DNA from: Nitrosopumilaceae archaeon
GTDB lineage: Archaea; Thermoproteota; Nitrososphaeria; Nitrososphaerales; Nitrosopumilaceae
Assembly (NCBI GenBank): GCA_030038445.1
Contig: JASHOW010000039.1
Coordinates: 1-49,675, forward strand
Reading direction: 5' to 3'
DNA length: 49,675 bases
Position numbers and translations under genes: made by a program. A model generated the notes under the pieces. It saw nothing but the letters and a program-made list of their open reading frames with translations, made no database searches and was not told where the DNA came from. Shown here piece after piece: positions 8,270-16,661 of this stretch. The stretch's first letter is position 1; every line of letters begins with the position of its first letter.

Positions 8270-9820
8270 GTGAAGAAGAACGCAAAAAAGCTTTTAGCTG
8301 TTGGGTTTATGGCAGTTTTCGTAATTTCAACTATAACCGTAGTAGGAGCAGGTTACTTTAAAGGCAATCCGCAGACAAGTGTTACACCAGCTGCTTCAAC
8401 TGGAACCCCAGAGGATCACTACTCGCCAGACAAATGGACAACCTTTTGCCAAAGTGATAATGAAACGCATTCGACCAAATACATCAGCGAGTTTAAAATT
8501 CCCACTTTGTGTACACAGCCCCTATCAATTACTACTGACCCATCTGGAAATGTCTGGTTTACTGAAACTAACACAGGAAATATTGGCGAGTTCAATCCTA
8601 TTACAGATTCATTCCAAGAATTCAACAACCCATTATGGCAGAAAGGTGAAAAATCAATGACGTGGGGAATCCAATATGCCCCAGATGGAAACATATGGTT
8701 CAGCGATTCACAACATAACCTGATATGGAAGTTTGATACACAAACAAAGAATTACTCTAGCTTTATTTATCCAAGAACTGCCAATCAATCAGAATCATTC
8801 CCCCAGATCCTCAAACCCGATGGTTCTGATATACTTGTAAATGACTTTACGGGAAGAAAGATCTCCATTTTTAGCACAAATCAGACTGGAACTGACTTGA
8901 ATACGATAAACATCTTGTCTCCTGGAAATTACAACTTTACAAGTGACATGACAGTTGACTCTGCAGGCAAGATCTGGTACACGGTATGGACTTATCAGCT
9001 TGGAGGCTTGCTTGTAAACTATGACCCTAGCACTTCACAGTTCGCAAACTATACGCTTCCTACTGGAATACTTGCGCCAAACGGTATCTCAATTGGGCCA
9101 AGTGGTAAGATATGGATAACAGATACCGCAAGTAGCTATTTTGTTAGTTTTGACCCACAATCGCAACAGTTTACAAAGTACATCACTGTACCGCCGCCAA
9201 TCTCAACATATGGTAATGCTTCAGGACTTATCAAGACACCGATTACAAGGCCATACTGGAACCAATTTGATGATCAAGGAAGACTCTGGTTCAACGAACA
9301 GGTCGCAAATTCTCTTGCAATGTTCGATCCCGTAAAGAAATCTCTCGTGGAGTATCTAGTACCATCAAAGAACCCTAACTGGTCAGATTGCGGTAACCAA
9401 ACAGACTGTGGAGTTGCCCAAGTGTTGTATTTTACAGTCGCACACAACAAAGTATGGTTCCCAGAATGGGTTGAAAACAACATTGGCGTGCTTGATTCAA
9501 CTGTTCCACTACCACTCGGAGTAAATGCATCTACTACAAACGTTATTTTACACAGAGGACAAAATGAGACAGTCGATATCACGCTTAACCCAAATGAACA
9601 GCTAAATGGCACAGTTGAGGTAATGACACAAGAAACAGCAAGTACGCAAGACCTCAGAGTTACTCCTTCTGATAAGATAATTGCCTTGAGCAAACAAGAA
9701 ACGATACCAATAAATCTCTCGGCTGATTATTTTGCACTTTCTGGAACCTATAATGTGGTAGTTGGTGTCAGGTACCAAGATGTGACAGAGTCACAATTCA
9801 TCACAGTCACCATACAGTAG
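8270..9820 (+). CDS. Secreted streptogramin-lyase-like (Vgb) beta-propeller protein
   Basis: 516 residues. An N-terminal hydrophobic helix (about residues 8-27) directs export or anchors it. Residues about 60-420 contain at least six propeller blades of the Vgb type, each with (D/G)xxGxxWFTE-like strands: SGNVWFTETNTGNIGEF, DGNIWFSDSQHNLIWKF, AGKIWYTVW, SGKIWITDTASSYFVSF and QGRLWFNEQVANSLAMF. A C-terminal Ig-like domain follows (about 425-516). Vgb enzymes open streptogramin rings, but many family members are of unknown function, and in a marine or soil archaeon an antibiotic role is unlikely. The start is GTG at 8270, about 28 bases after a TATAAGATATA box (8234-8244). The truD gene begins 4 bases after its stop. 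Confidence 0.82.
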   Translation: MKKNAKKLLAVGFMAVFVISTITVVGAGYFKGNPQTSVTPAASTGTPEDHYSPDKWTTFCQSDNETHSTKYISEFKIPTLCTQPLSITTDPSGNVWFTETNTGNIGEFNPITDSFQEFNNPLWQKGEKSMTWGIQYAPDGNIWFSDSQHNLIWKFDTQTKNYSSFIYPRTANQSESFPQILKPDGSDILVNDFTGRKISIFSTNQTGTDLNTINILSPGNYNFTSDMTVDSAGKIWYTVWTYQLGGLLVNYDPSTSQFANYTLPTGILAPNGISIGPSGKIWITDTASSYFVSFDPQSQQFTKYITVPPPISTYGNASGLIKTPITRPYWNQFDDQGRLWFNEQVANSLAMFDPVKKSLVEYLVPSKNPNWSDCGNQTDCGVAQVLYFTVAHNKVWFPEWVENNIGVLDSTVPLPLGVNASTTNVILHRGQNETVDITLNPNEQLNGTVEVMTQETASTQDLRVTPSDKIIALSKQETIPINLSADYFALSGTYNVVVGVRYQDVTESQFITVTIQ

Positions 9821-9824
9821 AGAA

Positions 9825-11024
9825 GTGGTTCCAAAATTAGATGACATAATTGGCATTTCTGTCTACTCTACCAAAACAAATGGCATTGGTGGAAAGATAC
9901 GAGTAGATAAGGAAGAATTCTTTGTGTCAGAAATATTGCATGAAAAAACACTTGGCAATATTTCAAAGTCTGGAAACTATGCAGTCTTCAAATTAAGAAA
10001 ATCAGGAATTGATACCAATCATGTTCTATCTGAAGTATTCAAGAGATATGGTCTACGATTGAAAGCCCTTGGTCTAAAGGATGCAAATGCCACTACTGAA
10101 CAGTTTGTTTGCGACATGAATGTTTCACGGCATCATGAGAACATATCAACGAACAGGTACACTCTTGAAAGAATTGGCTTTGTACAAAAACCCCTCACAA
10201 AAAAAGACATGATTGGGAATCATTTCAAGATAAGGATTCAGAATGCTGATTTTTCAAAAATTTCAGAGTTTGACCAGTATAACAAGATCTTGAATTTTTT
10301 TGGCTATCAACGATTTGGGAGTAAGAGGGCAGTATCACATCTAATAGGAAAAGCCATACTGCAGAGAAATTTTGAGTATGCAGTTGAGATCCTTCTTTCA
10401 TCAACATCAGAATATGATCTTGCTGAAAATAATGCGATACGAAATATGCTCAAGGACAAGTCAAAGTATTCTAAGACATTCAATGATGTTCCACCACAGA
10501 TGGATATTGAGAGGATTGTTCTAAAAGAAATGATAGAACGTGACAATGCACTAAATGCATTACGGGCCATACCAATCTCTCTTAGACGATTTTTTGTAGA
10601 AGCGTATCAGTCATTTATCTTCAACCGGACCATTAGCATGGCATATGAGATGGGAGAAGATTTGTTCGAACCGCATGTAAGTGACGTGTGCTACGACAGA
10701 AATGGTAACTTGGGAATATATCAAAACGATCCAGAGCAAAAACTAGCAGTTCCTTTTGTAGGTTATTCTTATTCAAAGAAAAATAGATTCGAGTATGAGA
10801 TATCAAAGATACTGGAAGCAGAGAACATAACCCCAAAGGATTTTTTCATCAAGGAGATGCAAGAAGTAAGTGGAGAGGGCGGATTCAGACATGCAGTCAT
10901 GCTCTGTAAAGAATTTTCTGCAGATCAGCCATATGTTAGTTTCACGCTCTCGCGAGGTTCGTATGCCACAATTTTGTTAAGGGAGTTAATGAAACCTTCC
11001 GATCCACTAGTTGCAGGTTTCTGA
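9825..11024 (+). CDS. truD: tRNA pseudouridine synthase D
   Basis: 399 residues; isomerises uridine to pseudouridine at position 13 of tRNA (family activity). The catalytic aspartate is in GLKDANATTEQ (Asp86). The TruD insertion domain follows, and the typical FxxxxYxSFIFNRTIS segment lies near residues 255-270. The archaeal/eukaryal Pus7-type N-terminus (GGKIRVDKEEFFVSEI) is present. The start is GTG at 9825, 4 bases downstream of the beta-propeller stop with no TATA box between, so the two are probably cotranscribed although functionally unrelated. Confidence 0.95.
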   Translation: MVPKLDDIIGISVYSTKTNGIGGKIRVDKEEFFVSEILHEKTLGNISKSGNYAVFKLRKSGIDTNHVLSEVFKRYGLRLKALGLKDANATTEQFVCDMNVSRHHENISTNRYTLERIGFVQKPLTKKDMIGNHFKIRIQNADFSKISEFDQYNKILNFFGYQRFGSKRAVSHLIGKAILQRNFEYAVEILLSSTSEYDLAENNAIRNMLKDKSKYSKTFNDVPPQMDIERIVLKEMIERDNALNALRAIPISLRRFFVEAYQSFIFNRTISMAYEMGEDLFEPHVSDVCYDRNGNLGIYQNDPEQKLAVPFVGYSYSKKNRFEYEISKILEAENITPKDFFIKEMQEVSGEGGFRHAVMLCKEFSADQPYVSFTLSRGSYATILLRELMKPSDPLVAGF

Positions 11025-11088
11025 GCAAATTATATCCCTAAAATTACATACGATAAGAATTTTTATTATCATTCTCCCAGTTCAGATT

Positions 11089-12582
11089 ATGTTTGATAGG
11101 TTTTACACTAGAGTAACAAAGGCACCAGACTTTCCATCGGATTTTGATTGGATCAATTCTGACGAACCACTTTCGCTTGAAAAGCTTGCAGGACACGTAA
11201 TTGTGTTAGATTTCTGGACTTATTGTTGTATAAATTGCATGCATACACTACCAGTGCTTGGGCAGCTTGAGAAAAAGTATGAAGAAAAACCAGTGGTGTT
11301 CATCGGAGTCCATTCTGCAAAGTTCTTCAATGAACAAGACAGAGCAAACATAGAACAGGCAGTTAGGCGATATGAGATCTCGCATCCTGTACTAGTAGAT
11401 AGAAAGATGACTGTCTGGCAGAAATATGATATCAACGGATGGCCTACAATTGTAATTATTGATCCAAAGGGTACTGTCGTATACAAGCAGTCTGGTGAAG
11501 GACAAAAAGAAATGATAGAGGATACCATTGATACGCTATTAGAAAGACATGGCAGAAATGGTACTCTGTCTAAAGAGCCGATTAAGATCACGCATCATAT
11601 TTACCAAGACAAAACGACTCTTTCCTATCCTGGAAAACTAGCCATATCAAATAACAAGATAGCAATATCCGATTCGAACCACAACAGAATCATCATAACT
11701 GATATGAACGGCAAAATTGAGCACGTGATAGGTAGTGGAAGGGTTGGATTTGCAGACGGTGATTTTGAAAGTGCTTCATTTTTCAGACCACAAGGGGTAG
11801 TTTGGAAAGATGATCTGATCTTTGTTGCGGATACTGAGAACCATGCAATACGAAAAATAGACATGATTTCAAGAAAAATTGATACAGTTGCAGGAACGGG
11901 AAGACAGGGCCCGTGGATATCAAGCGGAGGAAGAGGAAAAGAATCTCTGCTTTCGTCACCATGGGATATAGCCGTAAAAGATAATCTGATTTTCATCGCA
12001 ATGGCTGGAAGTCATCAGATATGGACATATGATACTAAGACAGATTTGATACAGCCTTTTGCAGGAAGTGGTTATGAGAATATTGTGGATGGAAATAGAA
12101 TGCAAGCACAGCTTGCGCAGCCAAGTGGCCTTTCAATCTTTGGTGATACATTATATTTTGCAGATAGTGAGACTTCCTCAATTCGCGAGATAGATCTTCG
12201 GTCAGGTAATGTCAAAACGCTTGTGGGTCACGGGCTCTTTGCCTTTGGACATAAAGATGGTCATCTTGATGAAGCCCTGTTTCAACACCCATTAGGATTG
12301 TGTGCAACACCTAACAAGATTTTTGTAGCCGATACCTACAACTCGGCATTAAGAGTAATAGATTTGGAAGATAACAAAGTCTCAACACTGATTGGAAAAC
12401 AAGGAATATCTGGAATTTGTAGAATCGATGATCCAAAATGTGATTCACTTGGGCTCTATGAACCTAGTGATGTCAAATTTTACCAAAATCTACTATACAT
12501 ATCAGATACCAATAACCACCTGATACGAATATACGATCTCAAGACAAATCTTCTGAAGACTCTAGAAATTAAGATTGACTAA
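11089..12582 (+). CDS. Thioredoxin-like domain fused to NHL-repeat propeller (NHLRC2-like)
   Basis: 497 residues from the chosen ATG. Residues about 10-165 are a TlpA/AhpC-like thioredoxin fold with WTYCCINCMHTLPVL; the CINC pair (about 47-50) is the CXXC redox centre, followed by the cis-proline region GWPTIVIIDPKG. Residues about 180-495 form six NHL/beta-propeller blades (FADGDFESASFFRPQGVVW, IFVADTENHAIRKID, LYFADSETSSIREIDL, IFVADTYNSALRVIDL). The layout equals NHLRC2. There is no signal peptide, so cytosolic. An upstream ATG at 11011 would overlap truD; the ATG at 11089 lies about 27 bases after TTTTTATT (11060-11067), arguing for a leaderless start there. Confidence 0.88.
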   Translation: MFDRFYTRVTKAPDFPSDFDWINSDEPLSLEKLAGHVIVLDFWTYCCINCMHTLPVLGQLEKKYEEKPVVFIGVHSAKFFNEQDRANIEQAVRRYEISHPVLVDRKMTVWQKYDINGWPTIVIIDPKGTVVYKQSGEGQKEMIEDTIDTLLERHGRNGTLSKEPIKITHHIYQDKTTLSYPGKLAISNNKIAISDSNHNRIIITDMNGKIEHVIGSGRVGFADGDFESASFFRPQGVVWKDDLIFVADTENHAIRKIDMISRKIDTVAGTGRQGPWISSGGRGKESLLSSPWDIAVKDNLIFIAMAGSHQIWTYDTKTDLIQPFAGSGYENIVDGNRMQAQLAQPSGLSIFGDTLYFADSETSSIREIDLRSGNVKTLVGHGLFAFGHKDGHLDEALFQHPLGLCATPNKIFVADTYNSALRVIDLEDNKVSTLIGKQGISGICRIDDPKCDSLGLYEPSDVKFYQNLLYISDTNNHLIRIYDLKTNLLKTLEIKID

Positions 12583-12591
12583 TTTCAATAT

Positions 12592-12858
12592 TTAATCAAA
12601 GAAGTCTTTTGGTACTATGCCTTGACTTGTTGCAAAATCCATGACTTGTTGAAAATTCATGGCTCCCTTTCTGTACTGCTCCCAGATGAACTCTACATAT
12701 TGCGTTCTCTCTATGCGTTCCCCGTCAACCGATGTGGGTGTTCTTTTTATCACATCAGTACACAGTTTTGCAAGATGAGGATATTCAAACCGGTCAAACA
12801 AAGCCTGCAGTCGTTCTACATTCTTGTCTTTTTCCTTTGTCTTGCCAAAAAGTCCCAT
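12592..12858 (-). CDS. Small conserved-looking cytosolic protein
   Basis: 88 residues, acidic/basic mixed and helical (GLFGKTKEKDKNVERLQALF, then RTPTSVDGERIERTQYVEFI, then QVMDFATSQGIVPKDFFD). I know no function. An in-frame ATG exists at 12870, but a TTTTTAAG box at 12881-12888 is about 27 bases from the ATG at 12858, so I chose the latter. It converges with the NHL gene (9 bases between stops). Confidence 0.6.
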   Translation of the reverse strand: MGLFGKTKEKDKNVERLQALFDRFEYPHLAKLCTDVIKRTPTSVDGERIERTQYVEFIWEQYRKGAMNFQQVMDFATSQGIVPKDFFD

Positions 12859-13002
12859 AGGTCTTCCCATCCATCAAGGCACTTAAAAACTCTAGAATTA
12901 ATTTCCATGTACAAGATATAATGAAACTAGTATAGATGTATGAAAATAGGTGTGTATGCCTGCCAAGTAAGGATTTAAAGCTGTATGCCGAATTATTACA
13001 CT

Positions 13003-13233
13003 ATGGAAAAAGCATACATTCTGATTGGCTGTGAACTTGGCGCAGAAGGCGAGATTGTAAAAAAAATAAAGCATTTGGACAAAGTCAAGGATGCAAGAGT
13101 TGTCTATGGAGACTATGACATAGTTGTGGAAGCAGAGGCCAGCACTGACACCCAACTTGACAACCTAATTACAAAGAAGATAAGAAAGATGGATAAGGTC
13201 AGATCAACTATGACTTTGGGTGTCGTAAGCTAA
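13003..13233 (+). CDS. Stand-alone Lrp/AsnC ligand-binding (RAM) domain
   Basis: 76 residues covering only the alpha-beta ligand-binding half of an Lrp/AsnC regulator: EKAYILIGCELGAEGEIVKK, then KDARVVYGDYDIVVEAEAST, then MDKVRSTMTLGVV. No DNA-binding helix-turn-helix is encoded. Such proteins form oligomers that bind amino acids and may modulate full-length Lrp proteins (one is at 46130). The ATG at 13003 is chosen over 12985 because TTTAAA (12974-12979) lies about 27 bases upstream and homologous domains begin at this point. Confidence 0.85.
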   Translation: MEKAYILIGCELGAEGEIVKKIKHLDKVKDARVVYGDYDIVVEAEASTDTQLDNLITKKIRKMDKVRSTMTLGVVS

Positions 13234-13420
13234 CTGCGATCCCCAATCCAGCAATTCCCATACCTAAAACAGCAATAAAACCTCCGTATGCAATCCATTT
13301 TGGATTAGAATACATAAAAGAAGATGTTGGTCCTACCACAGAGTTCCCTTGTAAATAAAACAATATTCCAAAAGCAAGAATTATCATGCCTACACATATT
13401 ACCGGTATCCCAACTTGCAT
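13208..13420 (-). CDS. Small two-helix membrane protein
   Basis: 70 residues with two membrane helices (about 4-23, GIPVICVGMIILAFGILFYL, and 42-63, WIAYGGFIAVLGMGIAGLGI). The 3' end overlaps the end of the convergent RAM-domain gene by 26 bases. A TTTTATTT box (13442-13449) precedes the ATG. No function can be assigned. Confidence 0.6.
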   Translation of the reverse strand: MQVGIPVICVGMIILAFGILFYLQGNSVVGPTSSFMYSNPKWIAYGGFIAVLGMGIAGLGIAVSLRHPKS

Positions 13421-13526
13421 GTCATCATTACACTATCCAGAAATAAAAGGTAAAATCAGTTGATAAAATAGGCAAAATCATTTTGATTTCTTTCTTTAAT
13501 GCGTCTTTCATAAAACAATTCCCAGA

Positions 13527-14219
13527 TTGGACGAGTGGGGACCTGACCTATTAGATCTTAAAAATAGTAGAAATTGGTTTGACATCAGCATATTTATCGG
13601 AGCGGCAGCTCTATCCCTGTTGATCTCTTTTGTATTTGGTGTTGGCATTGACAAGGTCATAAAACAGGATCCAATTATTATAGACCTTATGTTTATTCCT
13701 TCTTTCTCCATTGGTTTACTCTATGGGGTAAAGATGGCAGAGCGCGTAATGTCGCCGACGGCACCTCGAAGTCCATACAGAAGAGGCCTCATCAAGATAT
13801 TCCTATTTGTCTTTATGATGGGCTCAATATTTACGTCTGTTTCATTTGCATTACATGGTGGAGCTCATCCACCACAAAACTCTATCTTAAAAGAAGGAAT
13901 TATACCATGGTTGAATGAATTTGTTCAAGCAAACGGAGGATTGACATTTTTAATAGTTTCAAGCATTACCATCATGGCTGCTGCAACCAAGCGCATTGTT
14001 GGCATGGATGGTTTTCTAAGTAGAATTTTCACATTTGTTGGGACATACATTTTCTTTACCATGATTGCCCTGAGCTTGACACATAGTGACCCCACGCATT
14101 CCCAAGTTTACCTTTACGCATGTTATCAGGCTGGAATAGTTGGTGGAATATTTTATCAGATAAACAAGTTTACTACACGTTCAAACATGTGGGAAGACTA
14201 TGCAAATGGATACTATTAG
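13527..14219 (+). CDS. Multi-pass membrane protein of unknown function
   Basis: 230 residues with about six hydrophobic segments (near 19-40, 49-66, 87-108, 137-151, 164-182 and 192-208). A periplasmic or cytosolic loop contains ALHGGAHPPQNS and the end is NMWEDYANGYY. Histidines in LHGGAH and LTHSDPTHSQ could bind metal, but no known motif is present. The start is TTG at 13527, about 29 bases after TTTAAT (13495-13500), consistent with leaderless expression. Not recognised; probably lineage-specific. Confidence 0.65.
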   Translation: MDEWGPDLLDLKNSRNWFDISIFIGAAALSLLISFVFGVGIDKVIKQDPIIIDLMFIPSFSIGLLYGVKMAERVMSPTAPRSPYRRGLIKIFLFVFMMGSIFTSVSFALHGGAHPPQNSILKEGIIPWLNEFVQANGGLTFLIVSSITIMAAATKRIVGMDGFLSRIFTFVGTYIFFTMIALSLTHSDPTHSQVYLYACYQAGIVGGIFYQINKFTTRSNMWEDYANGYY

Positions 14220-14722
14220 ATTCTACGATATCTCCAAGTCACAAACAGCATTACAAATGATACTGCCATTATTGCTGGTGCAATTCCAGAAAATTCTGGA
14301 AGATATGTTGTTCCTGTAATATTGGTTTGCACCTTGCCACTATCATTAAACTTTAAGATCACTGTGGTGATATTGCCGTTCTTTAGTACTATTGGCATAG
14401 CTGGTTTGCCGTCTTGGATGGTCGTATAATTTCCTCCAATGAGGTTACTTGGAATCACGATCTCGGCTATGTTTCCCGTGTGAGAGCTGTTACCAAAGAA
14501 CGTCAATGTTTTAGAGTCTTTGTCAAATGTTACATTTTGCATATCATAGTTTGACGTTGTGTTTACTATGAAGGTGTAATTGCTGGCTTTAATTGGCCAA
14601 GTCCACCTTATTCCCGGATGGTTTAGGTGTTGAAAACTGAGTTGTCCAGATGCAGGGGTCAGAAACAGTATAGATGGTAATCCCAGAATAAGTACAAGGG
14701 TTAAAAAAGTGACAGATTTCAA
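14216..14722 (-). CDS. Secreted protein with PEFG-CTERM-like C-terminal anchor
   Basis: 168 residues: signal peptide (about 1-26, ending TPASG), a beta-rich domain with several N-glycosylation sequons (NYT, NTT, NVT, NSS, NIT) and a C-terminal tail PEFS (residues 142-145), hydrophobic helix, then WRYRRI. This is the tripartite layout of thaumarchaeal PEFG-CTERM proteins, presumed substrates of an archaeosortase, with Ser replacing Gly. The TTG start overlaps the L15e stop in a TTGA junction (14719-14722), so translation is probably coupled to L15e. Confidence 0.7.
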   Translation of the reverse strand: MKSVTFLTLVLILGLPSILFLTPASGQLSFQHLNHPGIRWTWPIKASNYTFIVNTTSNYDMQNVTFDKDSKTLTFFGNSSHTGNIAEIVIPSNLIGGNYTTIQDGKPAMPIVLKNGNITTVILKFNDSGKVQTNITGTTYLPEFSGIAPAIMAVSFVMLFVTWRYRRI

Positions 14723-15177
14723 TTCTTCAAGCCAGCAATTTTGCCACGCATTTCTTTATCATGAGATATTCTCGGATGAGATGGATCTGCCAGTATAACT
14801 TCGTACCACAGATACACACCGTCCTGATAAAGATAGTATGAACCAAGAAGCTTCATGTTAGGAAATCTTTCAAGAACTCTGCGTTCTGCAACTTTTTGCA
14901 TACTGAGTGCAGGTTTTATTCTCAATACACCAAGATGTTTGGGTCGTCTTCCCGCAACAGGTCTCTTTTTGCGCATGTTACCTCTGCCAACACGCATTCT
15001 CACTACTACAATGCCCTGTTTTGCTTTGTATCCAAGTTGTCTTGCTTTATACAGTCTGCTTGGCCTTTCAATTCTTTCCAAGGCATGTTGTTTTCTCCAT
15101 TCCACAGCCTTTGCTCTAAGCTCGGTAGAGTTTTCTTTCCACATCTTAAGCCAGACCTGTTCTTGACGACTGGTCAT
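14719..15177 (-). CDS. rpl15e: 50S ribosomal protein L15e
   Basis: 152 residues of the archaeal/eukaryal L15e family, a large-subunit component near the peptide exit region. Typical segments are RQLGYKAKQGIVVVRMRVGRG and KKRPVAGRRPKHLGVLRI, and near the end PSHPRISHDKEMRGKIAGLKN. The length is slightly short of other archaeal L15e proteins (about 190), lacking the usual C-terminal tail. An ATATTAAG box at about 15204-15211 precedes the ATG. It is first in a two-gene unit with the secreted protein that starts inside its stop codon. Confidence 0.92.
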   Translation of the reverse strand: MTSRQEQVWLKMWKENSTELRAKAVEWRKQHALERIERPSRLYKARQLGYKAKQGIVVVRMRVGRGNMRKKRPVAGRRPKHLGVLRIKPALSMQKVAERRVLERFPNMKLLGSYYLYQDGVYLWYEVILADPSHPRISHDKEMRGKIAGLKN

Positions 15178-15274
15178 ATACCCGGCACTACCAAATTCCC
15201 CCTTAATATTCTGTTAGAACAGAGTACGTGTCAAGTTTCAAAACCCTATTATGAAATCAGATTGTTGCAGATTT

Positions 15275-15901
15275 ATGGAAAATTTTGCAGTCGTGGTATC
15301 AGCTATAATTGGAATAATATTTCTTGGTTTGTTTGATGTAGCATATGCATCACCTCAGATCTTAATTGCCACAAGCAAACCAGTTTATGAATATGGTGAC
15401 AGCCTCTCTTTTTCGATAACAGTTTCCAATGTTACTGGAGATACCGCAGTTTTAGAGATTGTGGACCAATCAAACCAATCATCGTCTCCAATCAACATCA
15501 TGATTACAAAACCTATCTCAAATATTACTGCCCCAGTCCCATTTTATAGAACATCTTTTCTACCTGGTACGTATTTTCTCAAAATTCAATATTCTGGATC
15601 TAATGCAACAACTAGTTTTCAGATTACAGATACTAAAAATATTGTAATCCCTCCGCAATTTAAGACAGTGGCAAGCTCTTGGGCCCAGAACCAGACATCT
15701 AACAGATTATTTGGGGAGAATATTGCTTATCTTGTCAGTTCAAACATAATCAAAGTAAATGACTATCAGGAACAAAACGTTACGATGATTCCACAATGGC
15801 TCAAAAATGATGCATTTTGGTGGTCAAGCGGTACCATCTCAGATAATGATTTTGGGCATGTGATAGAATATCTCTTGAAATCTGGCATAATGAAGATCTA
15901 A
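15275..15901 (+). CDS. Secreted protein with thaumarchaeal C-terminal WW-type module
   Basis: 208 residues from ATG 15275 (an in-frame ATG at 15251 would add eight residues). Signal peptide MENFAVVVSAIIGIIFLGLF, cleavage likely after AYA. An Ig-like domain (ILIATSKPVYEYGDSLSFSI to STYFLKI-like strands) is followed by a C-terminal module, IPQWLKNDAFWWSSGTISDN and then DFGHVIEYLLKSGIM. That last module recurs in many thaumarchaeal secreted proteins as I recall, often in several copies; its ligand is unknown. CTATTAT (about 15246-15252) sits 27 bases ahead of 15275. Confidence 0.72.
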   Translation: MENFAVVVSAIIGIIFLGLFDVAYASPQILIATSKPVYEYGDSLSFSITVSNVTGDTAVLEIVDQSNQSSSPINIMITKPISNITAPVPFYRTSFLPGTYFLKIQYSGSNATTSFQITDTKNIVIPPQFKTVASSWAQNQTSNRLFGENIAYLVSSNIIKVNDYQEQNVTMIPQWLKNDAFWWSSGTISDNDFGHVIEYLLKSGIMKI

Positions 15902-15903
15902 TC

Positions 15904-16659
15904 TTATCTGCTCTTGACTATTTTATTTGGTCTTTTTCTTGCAACGCTTGCAACTACAATTATCACAACAAGAGATATAGCTACAATCACCCCCAAATCT
16001 ATAGGACTCAAGGTTATAGCTACATTTGGAACATACGGTATCTTCAAAACAATATTCGAGTTTGTGTTTGCCAAAGGCGATGTATTTGCAATGTTTTTCC
16101 TAGGAATGTTTGACAGGGTTGAATTCTGTGTTACATGCGTATGAGGTACACTGGCAGTAGTTGACTGGGATGACATTTGTTTGGTACTTGGTTGGGTTGG
16201 AGAATTTGAAGATGATGGCAAAGGTGTAATTTGAGCACCTGCACCATTTGGCCCTGGTGCCGCAACATAGGTTCCAATTATCTCAATTTGTGTATTGTCA
16301 GGGACAAGTTGTAGAGAGATGGTTCTTGTTGTAGAAGTCGTAGCCATCTCCTTAGTGTTTACAAAAGTTCCATCAACTACGGTAAGAAATGGTGTGTCAG
16401 TATTGCCTTGTTTAGCATCCAGCAGAGCACGAGGTATTGTAAGCTCAAGAGATGCACTTGGGCTTGAGACCTGAACCATTACGGTGAGTTCGTCATTTGC
16501 TGGATCTGTCTCGATATCCTGTATCTTTACTCCGTTAGCATTGTAATTCACCTGAAATGTCTGTCCAGATACAACAGAGATCACTCCTGTGTCTGCAAAG
16601 GCCGGCATTATAGAAAAGATTACCAGAAGCAATACAGGTACAAGTGCTAGGCGTATCAA
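15904..16659 (-). CDS. Membrane-anchored surface protein
   Basis: 251 residues: signal peptide (about 1-22, ending AFA), a beta-rich domain (about 25-130, VISVVSGQTFQVNYNANGVK and ELTIPRALLDAKQG), a long Ser/Thr/Gln/Pro-rich linker (about 135-210) and a C-terminal membrane helix (about 218-240) followed by a basic tail. The same domain order (beta domain, low-complexity stalk, anchor) is typical of archaeal cell-surface proteins. TTG start at 16659, 2 bases after the stop of the SerA-like gene, so the two form one transcript. Confidence 0.7.
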   Translation of the reverse strand: MIRLALVPVLLLVIFSIMPAFADTGVISVVSGQTFQVNYNANGVKIQDIETDPANDELTVMVQVSSPSASLELTIPRALLDAKQGNTDTPFLTVVDGTFVNTKEMATTSTTRTISLQLVPDNTQIEIIGTYVAAPGPNGAGAQITPLPSSSNSPTQPSTKQMSSQSTTASVPHTHVTQNSTLSNIPRKNIANTSPLANTNSNIVLKIPYVPNVAITLSPIDLGVIVAISLVVIIVVASVARKRPNKIVKSR

Positions 16660-16661
16660 GC

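Noticed and set aside
8270-9820. Antibiotic (streptogramin) resistance gene
   Set aside because: Only the propeller fold matches; family members outside antibiotic producers and pathogens have other unknown roles, and this one is exported with an extra Ig-like domain.
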